Source: Candidatus Izemoplasma sp.
GTDB taxonomy: Bacteria; Bacillota_I; Bacilli_A; Izemoplasmatales; Izemoplasmataceae
DNA length: 6,203 nucleotides
NCBI GenBank assembly: GCA_029939615.1
Contig: JAOZSP010000105.1
Coordinates: forward strand, 1 to 6,203
Direction of reading: 5' to 3'
Part shown: positions 1-5,799 of the stretch, one piece after another
Position numbering within the stretch: position 1 is the first letter of the stretch
How the letters are laid out: every line of letters starts with the position of its first letter
Position numbers and translations under genes: made by a program
The notes under the pieces: generated by a model
Seen by the model: only the letters and a program-made list of their open reading frames with translations
The model's database searches: none
Told to the model about the DNA's origin: nothing

Positions 1-747
1 TTAAAAGGAGATTCAACCATCCGTGTTAATGGTATTCTTGAATCAAAAAGTTATATTAATCTAACTATTAAAATTTTAGAAGAGTTTGGTATCACAATCC
101 GAGAGATAGAAAACGGCTATTTTATCCCTGGTAATCAAACATATAAACCTAGCAACTACCGTGTAGAAGGAGATTACTCTCAAGCAGCATTCTTCTTAGT
201 TGGCGGTATTATCAATGGTCCCATTGAAATTGACGACTTAAACTATGAGTCTATTCAAGGCGATAAAGCTATTATTGATATAATAACTAACATGAACGGA
301 AGAACTATTTTCACAGAAAATGGTTTTATCGCGATTAAATCAGATACAGCTGGTACAACAATAGATATATCTGATTGTCCAGATCTAGGACCAATAGTTG
401 CATTACTTGGTTGTTTAAGTAACGGAGCGACAACAATAACAAATATTTCTCGTCTTCGCTTAAAAGAAAGCGACCGTGTTAATTCTACTGTATCTACTTT
501 GAATGCATTAGGCGCTAATATAGTGGTTAAAGATGAGAAAATTATTATTCATGGTAAACAATTATTACAAGGTGGAGTTACTGTTGATTCATATAATGAT
601 CATCGTATTGCTATGATGGTTGCAATAGCGGCTTTGCGTTGTAAAAAAGAAGTAGTATTAACTAATTCAAACGCAGTAAACAAGTCATATCCCCACTTTT
701 TTGAAGACTATAAACTTGTCGGTGGGAAATATAAAATAAAGGACTGA
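1..747 (+). CDS. aroA: 3-phosphoshikimate 1-carboxyvinyltransferase (EPSP synthase), C-terminal part
   Basis: EPSP synthase transfers the enolpyruvyl group of PEP to shikimate 3-phosphate, the sixth step to chorismate, in the cytoplasm. The reading frame is open from base 1, so the gene enters from the left. The 248 visible residues are a little over half of the usual ~425, and the N-terminal PEP-binding region is missing. Visible family motifs, numbered from the first visible residue, are GDYSQAAFFL (57-66), PDLGP with the catalytic-type Asp128, RLRLKESDR (151-159, matching the E. coli Glu341 region), NDHRIAM (199-205) and NKSYPHFFED (227-236, Lys228 matching E. coli Lys411). The ESIQGDK segment (83-89) is of the class I (E. 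coli/clostridial) type rather than the Bacillus/CP4 type. The ATG at 292 is internal (residue 98), not the start. The TGA stop lies 5 nt before aroB. Identification is certain; only the start is unseen. Confidence 0.97.
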   Translation, partial: LKGDSTIRVNGILESKSYINLTIKILEEFGITIREIENGYFIPGNQTYKPSNYRVEGDYSQAAFFLVGGIINGPIEIDDLNYESIQGDKAIIDIITNMNGRTIFTENGFIAIKSDTAGTTIDISDCPDLGPIVALLGCLSNGATTITNISRLRLKESDRVNSTVSTLNALGANIVVKDEKIIIHGKQLLQGGVTVDSYNDHRIAMMVAIAALRCKKEVVLTNSNAVNKSYPHFFEDYKLVGGKYKIKD

Positions 748-752
748 TTAAA

Positions 753-1751
753 ATGAGAAAAATCCATGTCCCTTTGCAAGAAAATAGTTATGATGTAATT
801 ATTGAACCAGGATTAATTAATCATATTGATGATTATATTGATAAATCCCGTGAAATAGTTATTATTTCTGATGATAATATCCCTAAAACGTATATTAATA
901 CAATTAAGTCTTTTCTTAGTAATTGTCTATGTCTTTATGTTCCACATGGAGAGAAATCTAAATCAATGGAAATGGCTAATTCACTAGTTAATTCCTTGAT
1001 TCACAATAACATTACAAGAGGCTGTTTAATAGTAGCCTTAGGTGGTGGAGTTGTTGGTGATTTAGCAGGATTTGTAGCTAGTATCTATATGAGAGGCGTT
1101 GACTATATTCAAATCCCCACAACCCTATTATCACAAATAGATTCAAGTGTTGGTGGTAAAGTAGGTGTTAATACAGAGACTATGAAAAATGCAATTGGAT
1201 CTTTCAAACAACCAAAGTTAGTATTAATAGATTCAACAACTTTACAAACATTAGATGAAAGACAAATAAATAATGGAATAGCAGAAATGATTAAGTACGG
1301 ACTAATAGCTAGTAAGACGCTCTTTGAAGACCTTTACTCCTTGAATATATTTGATGACATTGATAAATATATTTATCAATGTGTCCAAATAAAAAAAGAT
1401 ATCGTAGTTCAAGATGTATTTGATAATGGTATTAGACAAATCTTGAATTATGGACACACAATTGGCCATGCGATAGAGCAATATTCTAAATATGAATTAT
1501 TACACGGTGAAGCCATATCTATCGGTATGATGTCAATGTCAATTGGAACTATCTTCGAAAAAGAAATTAAGAAAGTTTTAACTAAATATAATCTTCCTAC
1601 CTCACATGACTATGATAAGGAAGCATTATACAGATATATAACTACAGATAAGAAAGCAAATAAAAACAATTTGAATATAATTATGGTAGATAAAGTGGGA
1701 AAAGGCTATATTAAGCCAATTATAATCTCACAAATAAAAGAGAGACTGTAG
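753..1751 (+). CDS. aroB: 3-dehydroquinate synthase
   Basis: This enzyme converts DAHP to 3-dehydroquinate (step two) using NAD+ and a divalent metal. At 332 residues it is near the short end of the family (about 340-370). The N-terminal NAD-binding half carries GGGVVGDLAGF (97-107), then RGVDYIQIPTTLLSQIDSSV (114-133) and GGKVGVN (134-140), all hallmarks of the family. The C-terminal metal-binding half carries Glu178 in GIAEMIKYG, His235 in NYGHTIGHA and His251 in LLHGEAI, which fit the expected Glu/His/His ligands. TTDKKANK (297-304) corresponds to the conserved late Lys-rich segment. The start is supported by AAAGGA at 738-743, and the first residues (MRKIHVPLQENSYDVII) match the usual beginning of the family. 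It is the second gene of the operon, 5 nt after aroA and 8 nt before aroC. No active-site residue appears to be missing. Confidence 0.97.
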   Translation: MRKIHVPLQENSYDVIIEPGLINHIDDYIDKSREIVIISDDNIPKTYINTIKSFLSNCLCLYVPHGEKSKSMEMANSLVNSLIHNNITRGCLIVALGGGVVGDLAGFVASIYMRGVDYIQIPTTLLSQIDSSVGGKVGVNTETMKNAIGSFKQPKLVLIDSTTLQTLDERQINNGIAEMIKYGLIASKTLFEDLYSLNIFDDIDKYIYQCVQIKKDIVVQDVFDNGIRQILNYGHTIGHAIEQYSKYELLHGEAISIGMMSMSIGTIFEKEIKKVLTKYNLPTSHDYDKEALYRYITTDKKANKNNLNIIMVDKVGKGYIKPIIISQIKERL

Positions 1752-1759
1752 GTGATTTA

Positions 1760-2848
1760 ATGAGTACGTTTGGAAGAGTTATCCACATTAACTTGTTTGG
1801 TGAATCCCATGGTGAAGCCATTGGAGTAATAATAAACAACTTGCCTTCTGGTCTTACTTTAGATAAAACCCTTATTTCTAATGCATTGCTTAAACGTAGA
1901 CCAACAACGAGTTTATCCACATCGAGACAAGAAAAAGATAAATATAAAATACTTAGTGGTTATTTCAAAAACAAAACCACAGGTACGCCCTTAACTATCA
2001 TTATTCCTAATGAAGATATTAGATCAACCGATTACTCTTCAGATATATTGAGACCTTCACATGCTGATTACTCTGGAAAAATGAAATATAAGAATCACAA
2101 CGATTATCGTGGTAGTGGGCATTTTTCGGGGAGATTAACTGCTCCTTTAGTAATCTTAGGTGCCATTTGTGAGCAAATACTCGAAAGTAAGGGAATTATT
2201 GTATCTTCTCATATCTCAAGTATAAAAAATATAAATGATATTCCTTTTGATGAACACAACATAACACATAAAAATCTAAAAATGCTGAATATATCCGATT
2301 TTCCAGTTATAAACGATAACGTAGCTGACAAATTTCAACAGTTAATTCTTAAAGCAAAAGATAACAATGACAGTGTTGGAGGAACTATTGAAACAGCTGT
2401 ATTAGGCCTTTCCCCAGGTTATGGAGAACCTTTCTTTGATTCCATAGAAAGTATAATTTCTCATTTAATATTTAGTATTCCTAGTGTTAAAGGGATAGAA
2501 TTTGGAAAAGGATTCGCAATAACTGAATTATTTGGATCTGAGGCAAATGATGATTTTTATTTGGATAATGGCGTTATTAAGACCAAAACAAACAATTCCG
2601 GTGGAATTCAAGGCGGAATAAGTAATGGAATGCCAATCACATTTAAAACTGCTATTAAACCTACTTCATCAATAGGAAAGCGCCAAACAACGGTAAATAT
2701 TGAAACACATAAGGAAGTTACTCTTGAGTTAAAAGGCCGACATGATCCAGCAATAGTTCATAGGGCAGTTCATGTTATTAATGCAATAACAAATTATGCC
2801 ATTTTAGAAATGATTGTCAGAAGTGAGGGTGTAAAATGGATGAAATAA
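1760..2848 (+). CDS. aroC: chorismate synthase
   Basis: Chorismate synthase removes phosphate from EPSP by an anti-1,4-elimination and needs reduced FMN, the last step to chorismate. The 362-residue length is normal. Family signatures are FGESHGEAIG near residues 13-22, RPSHADYSGKMKY and NDYRGSGHFSGRLTAPLV in the first third, DSVGGTIE and GIEFGKGF in the middle, NNSGGIQGGISNGMPI, and the late GRHDPAIVHRAVHVINAI. The RGSGHFSGRLTAP form is the type typical of clostridial and related enzymes. No flavin reductase domain or neighbour is seen, so FMNH2 must come from elsewhere, as in bacterial monofunctional enzymes. The start is set by AGGTGAT (1750-1756), which overlaps the aroB stop and lies 3 nt before the ATG. 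The last 13 bases overlap the chorismate mutase gene in another frame, so the two are probably translationally coupled. Confidence 0.97.
   Translation: MSTFGRVIHINLFGESHGEAIGVIINNLPSGLTLDKTLISNALLKRRPTTSLSTSRQEKDKYKILSGYFKNKTTGTPLTIIIPNEDIRSTDYSSDILRPSHADYSGKMKYKNHNDYRGSGHFSGRLTAPLVILGAICEQILESKGIIVSSHISSIKNINDIPFDEHNITHKNLKMLNISDFPVINDNVADKFQQLILKAKDNNDSVGGTIETAVLGLSPGYGEPFFDSIESIISHLIFSIPSVKGIEFGKGFAITELFGSEANDDFYLDNGVIKTKTNNSGGIQGGISNGMPITFKTAIKPTSSIGKRQTTVNIETHKEVTLELKGRHDPAIVHRAVHVINAITNYAILEMIVRSEGVKWMK
2825..2831 (+). promoter_or_regulatory. ribosome binding site of chorismate mutase inside aroC
   Basis: GAGGGTG lies within the last codons of aroC, 4 nt before the ATG at 2836. It decides the start of the mutase, which therefore overlaps aroC by 13 nt. 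The first residues from this ATG (MDEIIKLRQEIDEID) align with the start of AroQ-class mutases. Confidence 0.7.
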
Positions 2849-3084
2849 TTAAATTACGACAAGAAATTGATGAAATTGATAATAAAATGATGAATTTACT
2901 AGAAAGAAGATATGTCTTAACAAATAAAATAGGTATTAAGAAAAAGCAATCAAAGATCCAAATTCTTGATGCAAATAGGGAATCACAGATTTTTAACAAG
3001 ATATCTAAATATAGCCATTCCCCACAAATTAGACACATTTATAATGCAATTCTAAACGAAAGTAAAAAAGATCAAGGAAAGTAG
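2836..3084 (+). CDS. stand-alone AroQ-class chorismate mutase
   Basis: This enzyme rearranges chorismate to prephenate, the branch point to phenylalanine and tyrosine. At 82 residues it is a single, all-helical AroQ-class domain, the size of the mutase part of E. coli PheA, with no prephenate dehydratase or DAHP synthase fused to it. By alignment from memory with the E. coli domain, the active-site set is intact: Arg8 (E. coli Arg11), Arg25 (Arg28), Lys36 (Lys39), Asp45 (Asp48), Arg48 (Arg51), Glu49 (Glu52), Ser76 (Ser84) and Gln80 (Gln88). It starts inside aroC and ends 7 nt before the aroE-aroK gene. Its place in the operon means prephenate capacity is made together with chorismate. I give no symbol because names vary (aroQ, aroH, pheA) and aroQ here would clash with the dehydroquinase. 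Confidence 0.93.
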   Translation: MDEIIKLRQEIDEIDNKMMNLLERRYVLTNKIGIKKKQSKIQILDANRESQIFNKISKYSHSPQIRHIYNAILNESKKDQGK

Positions 3085-3088
3085 TGAT
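3074..3088 (+). promoter_or_regulatory. weak, split ribosome binding site of aroE-aroK
   Basis: AAGGA (3074-3078) is 13 nt from the ATG at 3092, a long spacing. GTGAT (3084-3088) matches the 3' part of the extended Shine-Dalgarno consensus at the correct phase. No compact GGAGG is present, so this start looks weaker than those of the other genes and may depend on coupling to the upstream mutase, whose stop (3082-3084) lies within the site. The start itself is well supported by the FGLLGKKLGHSFS beginning typical of AroE. Confidence 0.45.
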
Positions 3089-3091
3089 ACT

Positions 3092-4351
3092 ATGTTTGGA
3101 CTACTTGGAAAAAAATTAGGCCATAGTTTCTCTAAAAAGGTTCATGAATCATTTATTGATATAGAATATAAACTCTTTGAAACCGATAATTTAGATGTTT
3201 TCTTCAAAAATAGCAAAATAAACGGCATAAATATAACGATTCCATATAAATTTGAGGTAATTCCCTATTTAGATAAATTATCCAAAGAAGCAGAAGAAAC
3301 AAACGCAGTTAACACCGTAATTAATAATGGTGGAAAACTAATAGGGTATAATACAGACTACTACGGTATGCTTAAAGCACTTAATTACTATAACATCTCT
3401 CTACAACACAAGAACATAATCATTATGGGAAATGGCGCAACCAGTAGAACAATAAATTATATTTGTCTCAGAAACAAAGCTAAAAACATCTACGTTTTAG
3501 CTCGTAATCCAAACAAAAATGAGCATTTTTTTAACGATGTGGATAACTTAGAAAACATCGATATCATATTCAATGCAACTCCTGTGGGTATGTTTCCTGT
3601 CAATAATGATGACCCTTTAATAGACCTTCGTAAGTGTCCTAATTTAAGTTCAGTTATAGATGTTGTCTATAATCCACTCAGATCAAATCTATTAATCCAG
3701 GCTGAAATGTTAGATATAAAAACAGTTAACGGCTTATTTATGCTAATAAGTCAAGCTGTAAAATCGATTGAATTATTTCACAATATTATAATATCTGATG
3801 TTGAGATTGAAAAATACTATAAGAAATTACTATTTCAATCATTAAACCTTGTTTTTATAGGAATGCCAATGAGCGGGAAATCTTTTCTTTCCAAAAGGAT
3901 TTCTCAGATATATAATATAGAATTAATTGATATCGATGATGAAATAGAAAAATTAACTAATGAATCTATTGAGAACATCTTTAAAATTAATGGTGAACCT
4001 TATTTTAGAAACTTAGAAAAAGAGCAAATAGTAAAACATTACAAACAACACAATAAAGCGATTTCCTGTGGTGGAGGTATAGTATTGAATCCTAACAATA
4101 TTACTATGTTAAAGCAGAATGGATTGATTATTTTTATTGATACTCCTCTTCACTTACTAAAAACGAAAAACCCAAAAAATAGACCTTTGCTGAGAAATAG
4201 TGCTGATATTGAGAAACTATACAACAAAAGAAGAGAATCATATTTAAATAGTGCTGATATTGTAATAAAAAGAAATGACTTCAATGAAACAGCTACATTA
4301 AAAGAAATAGAGGTGAAGATAGATGAATATATTAGTTCTAAATGGTCCTAA
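3092..4351 (+). CDS. aroE-aroK: bifunctional shikimate dehydrogenase-shikimate kinase fusion
   Basis: One 419-residue chain carries two consecutive steps: NADPH reduction of 3-dehydroshikimate, then ATP phosphorylation of shikimate. Residues 1 to about 243 are AroE. They show GKKLGHSFS (6-14), GINITIPYK with catalytic-type Lys53, NAVNT (71-75), GYNTD with Asp89, the Rossmann GNGATSRT (113-120), FNATPVGM (160-167), DVVYNP (190-195) and GLFMLISQA (214-222). Residues from about 251 are AroK: P-loop GMPMSGKS (257-264), DIDDEIE (280-286, Asp280 and Asp282), GEPYFRNLE with Arg306, CGGG (326-329), NRPLL with Arg364, and KRRESYLNSAD with Arg380. The linker is under 10 residues. No ATG, GTG or TTG lies in frame between Met217 and Met258, the latter inside the P-loop, so a separate kinase start is unlikely. 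The last 29 bases overlap aroQ. The usual Pro after HSxS is Lys here, and the kinase lid looks a few residues short. Confidence 0.95.
   Translation: MFGLLGKKLGHSFSKKVHESFIDIEYKLFETDNLDVFFKNSKINGINITIPYKFEVIPYLDKLSKEAEETNAVNTVINNGGKLIGYNTDYYGMLKALNYYNISLQHKNIIIMGNGATSRTINYICLRNKAKNIYVLARNPNKNEHFFNDVDNLENIDIIFNATPVGMFPVNNDDPLIDLRKCPNLSSVIDVVYNPLRSNLLIQAEMLDIKTVNGLFMLISQAVKSIELFHNIIISDVEIEKYYKKLLFQSLNLVFIGMPMSGKSFLSKRISQIYNIELIDIDDEIEKLTNESIENIFKINGEPYFRNLEKEQIVKHYKQHNKAISCGGGIVLNPNNITMLKQNGLIIFIDTPLHLLKTKNPKNRPLLRNSADIEKLYNKRRESYLNSADIVIKRNDFNETATLKEIEVKIDEYISSKWS
4195..4262 (+). repeat. 17-bp direct repeat in the shikimate kinase lid region
   Basis: The 17-base word AAATAGTGCTGATATTG occurs exactly at 4195-4211 and again at 4246-4262. 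The copies are 51 nt (17 codons) apart and in the same frame. Both encode NSADI, at residues 369-373 and 386-390 of the AroE-AroK protein. The second copy is the conserved Ala-Asp of the kinase C-terminal strand; the first lies in the lid just after RPLL. It may be a small internal duplication or chance in AT-rich coding DNA. Confidence 0.6.
4309..4316 (+). promoter_or_regulatory. ribosome binding site of aroQ inside the aroK part
   Basis: AGAGGTGA, one of the best Shine-Dalgarno matches in the window, lies 6 nt before the ATG at 4323. It is wholly inside the coding sequence of the upstream fusion. It fixes the aroQ start and so the 29-nt overlap, and the protein begins MNILVLNGPNLN, exactly as the family does. 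Confidence 0.8.
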
Positions 4352-4760
4352 TCTAAATATGATTGGAATTAGAGAACCTGAAATTTACGGAAATAAAACA
4401 TATGTAGATTTAGAGAATTATATTAAAGAGCTACAAAATTATTATTCTGTTAGAATTGATATAAAACAATCTAATTTGGAAGGTATTTTAATTGATATTT
4501 TACATTACGGAAACGATACTTATGATGGAGTTATTCTTAATGCTGGAGCCTTTACCCATTATTCTTACGCTTTGTATGATGCAATAAACTCAATCCAAAT
4601 TCCTGTTGTTGAAGTTCATTTATCAGACATCACAAAAAGAGAAGAGTTTCGCAAAGTATCGGTTATACGAGATGCTTGTATTGGAAGTATTATTGGATTA
4701 GGTTTTAATAGTTATGAAGAAGGAATAAAATTATTATTAGAAGAAGGTGTTAAGAAATGA
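4323..4760 (+). CDS. aroQ: 3-dehydroquinate dehydratase, type II
   Basis: This enzyme removes water from 3-dehydroquinate to give 3-dehydroshikimate (step three). Type II enzymes are small dodecamer-forming proteins that work through an enolate and are unrelated to the Schiff-base type I (AroD). The 145-residue length is typical. Motifs are LNGPNLNMIGIREPEIYG (6-23) with Arg17 and catalytic-type Tyr22, KQSNLEG (48-54), ILNAGAFTHYSYAL (71-84) with Asn73, and EVHLSDITKREEFR (97-110) with His99 and Arg110. These match M. tuberculosis Arg19, Tyr24, Asn75, His101 and Arg112 from memory. SNLEG replaces the commoner SNHEG, a modest variation near the active site. The gene overlaps the upstream fusion by 29 nt and the downstream aroF by 4 nt (ATGA, 4757-4760). 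Confidence 0.97.
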   Translation: MNILVLNGPNLNMIGIREPEIYGNKTYVDLENYIKELQNYYSVRIDIKQSNLEGILIDILHYGNDTYDGVILNAGAFTHYSYALYDAINSIQIPVVEVHLSDITKREEFRKVSVIRDACIGSIIGLGFNSYEEGIKLLLEEGVKK

Positions 4761-5770
4761 TTGTAAAAATTAGAAAAAACTCCGATTTAAAAGATATTCA
4801 GTCATTAAAAGATCATCTTATTTCTGAAGGTTTTGAAATTCATGAAAGTATAGGGAAGACTTATAGTTTATTTGGTGTAATTGGTGATACTACCAAATTC
4901 GATACAAGAAGTTTATATGCATTTCAATGTGTTGCTAATGTAATTCGTGTTCAAGAACCTTTCAAGAAAGTAAATCGTAAATTTATTAGTGATGATTCAA
5001 TTATTGACGTAAACGGTGTGAAAATTGGTGGAGATAATATCGTAGTAATAGCTGGGCCTTGTAGTGTAGAGTCTTATGAGCAAGTTGATATTATCGCAAA
5101 AAGTGTAAAAGATAGTGGTGCAAAAATTCTCCGTGGTGGAGCTTTTAAACCCCGTACTTCTCCTTATGCCTACCAAGGAATGGGCTTAGAAGGATTAAAA
5201 ATCTTAAAAGAAGTTGGAGATAAATACGGAATGCCTATTATTTCCGAATTAATGAGTACTGAGTACGTCAATGAATTTGTGAAATACGTAGACATCATTC
5301 AAATTGGTGCTCGTAATATGCAGAATTTCGCTTTATTAAAAGAATTAGGAAAATTGGATAAACCAGTTCTTTTAAAGAGAGGTTTTTCAAATACAATTGA
5401 AGAATGGCTAATGAGTGCTGAATATATTATGGCTGGTGGAAACCAAAAAGTTATTTTATGCGAGCGTGGAATTAGAACATTTGAACCATACACAAGAAAT
5501 ACATTAGATATTTCAACAGTGCCAATTGTTAAGAAACTAAGCCATTTACCAGTCATTATTGATCCTTCGCATGCTGCAGGACATTGGGATTTAGTTGAAA
5601 GTTTATCAATGGCAAGTATTGCTGCTGGGGCAGATGGATTAATGATTGAAGTTCACCATGAACCTGAGAAAGCTTTAAGTGATGGAGCACAATCACTTAA
5701 ACCTAAAAAGTTTAAGGAACTTATGAGAAAAGCAAAAATAGTGAGTCAAGCTGTGAATAAAGGCATTTAA
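4757..5770 (+). CDS. aroF: DAHP synthase, type I-beta, with N-terminal ferredoxin-like domain
   Basis: DAHP synthase condenses PEP with erythrose 4-phosphate, the committed first step of aromatic biosynthesis. The 337 residues comprise an N-terminal ferredoxin-like domain (about 1-70, beginning MIVKIRKNSDLKDIQ) and a TIM-barrel catalytic domain. Motifs are VIAGPCSVES (97-106), RGGAFKPRTSPYAYQG (126-141), QIGARNMQNF (182-191), LLKRG (205-209), DPSHAAGHWD (269-278) and IEVHHEPEKALSDGAQS (297-313). Cys102, His272, Glu298 and Asp309 match the metal ligands of the Thermotoga maritima enzyme at the same numbers, from memory. In that family the N-terminal domain mediates feedback inhibition by Tyr/Phe, so allosteric control is inferred here but not proven. 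No chorismate mutase domain is fused, unlike the Bacillus subtilis enzyme. The start follows AGAAGGTG (4741-4748) and overlaps the aroQ stop. It is the last gene before the terminator. The symbol also appears as aroG or aroA in other species. Confidence 0.96.
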   Translation: MIVKIRKNSDLKDIQSLKDHLISEGFEIHESIGKTYSLFGVIGDTTKFDTRSLYAFQCVANVIRVQEPFKKVNRKFISDDSIIDVNGVKIGGDNIVVIAGPCSVESYEQVDIIAKSVKDSGAKILRGGAFKPRTSPYAYQGMGLEGLKILKEVGDKYGMPIISELMSTEYVNEFVKYVDIIQIGARNMQNFALLKELGKLDKPVLLKRGFSNTIEEWLMSAEYIMAGGNQKVILCERGIRTFEPYTRNTLDISTVPIVKKLSHLPVIIDPSHAAGHWDLVESLSMASIAAGADGLMIEVHHEPEKALSDGAQSLKPKKFKELMRKAKIVSQAVNKGI

Positions 5771-5796
5771 AAAGGTTATCTGAGATAACCTTTTTT
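5769..5796. terminator. bidirectional Rho-independent terminator between aroF and purA
   Basis: The arms GGTTATC (5774-5780) and GATAACC (5784-5790) form a 7-bp stem around a TGA loop. It extends by five A-T pairs (5769-5773 with 5791-5795) to 12 bp. On the plus strand it is followed by TTTTTT then CTTTT; on the minus strand the stem is followed by TTTTT then AAATG. It starts within the aroF stop codon and ends 4 nt from the purA stop, so it serves the two convergent genes, with the better U-tract for the aro operon. Confidence 0.92.
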
Positions 5797-5799
5797 CTT

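Noticed and set aside
292..747. ATG at 292 as the start of a 151-residue protein
   Set aside because: The same frame is open from base 1 and encodes clear EPSP synthase sequence upstream (GDYSQAAFFL, ESIQGDK). The ATG is an internal methionine.
745..760. TGA read as Trp (mycoplasma-type code), joining aroA to aroB
   Set aside because: Trp is encoded by TGG in aroC, aroE-aroK, aroF and purA. TGA falls exactly at the family ends of aroA and aroQ, followed by good starts.
1720..1920. Minus-strand open frame of 66 codons across the aroB/aroC junction
   Set aside because: It lies opposite strongly conserved coding sequence, resembles no family I know and has no separate context. It is a shadow frame.
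2817..3038. Minus-strand open frame of 73 codons opposite chorismate mutase
   Set aside because: It is hydrophobic only because it is antisense to Lys/Asp/Asn-rich AT-rich codons. The plus-strand mutase has an intact active site.
3820..3865. Separate shikimate kinase gene starting near the P-loop
   Set aside because: The only in-frame start codon nearby (3863) would cut into the P-loop. There is no in-frame ATG, GTG or TTG upstream until Met217, deep within AroE.
5299..5556. Minus-strand open frame of 85 codons inside aroF
   Set aside because: It is antisense to the highly conserved DAHP synthase core, with no recognisable protein features.
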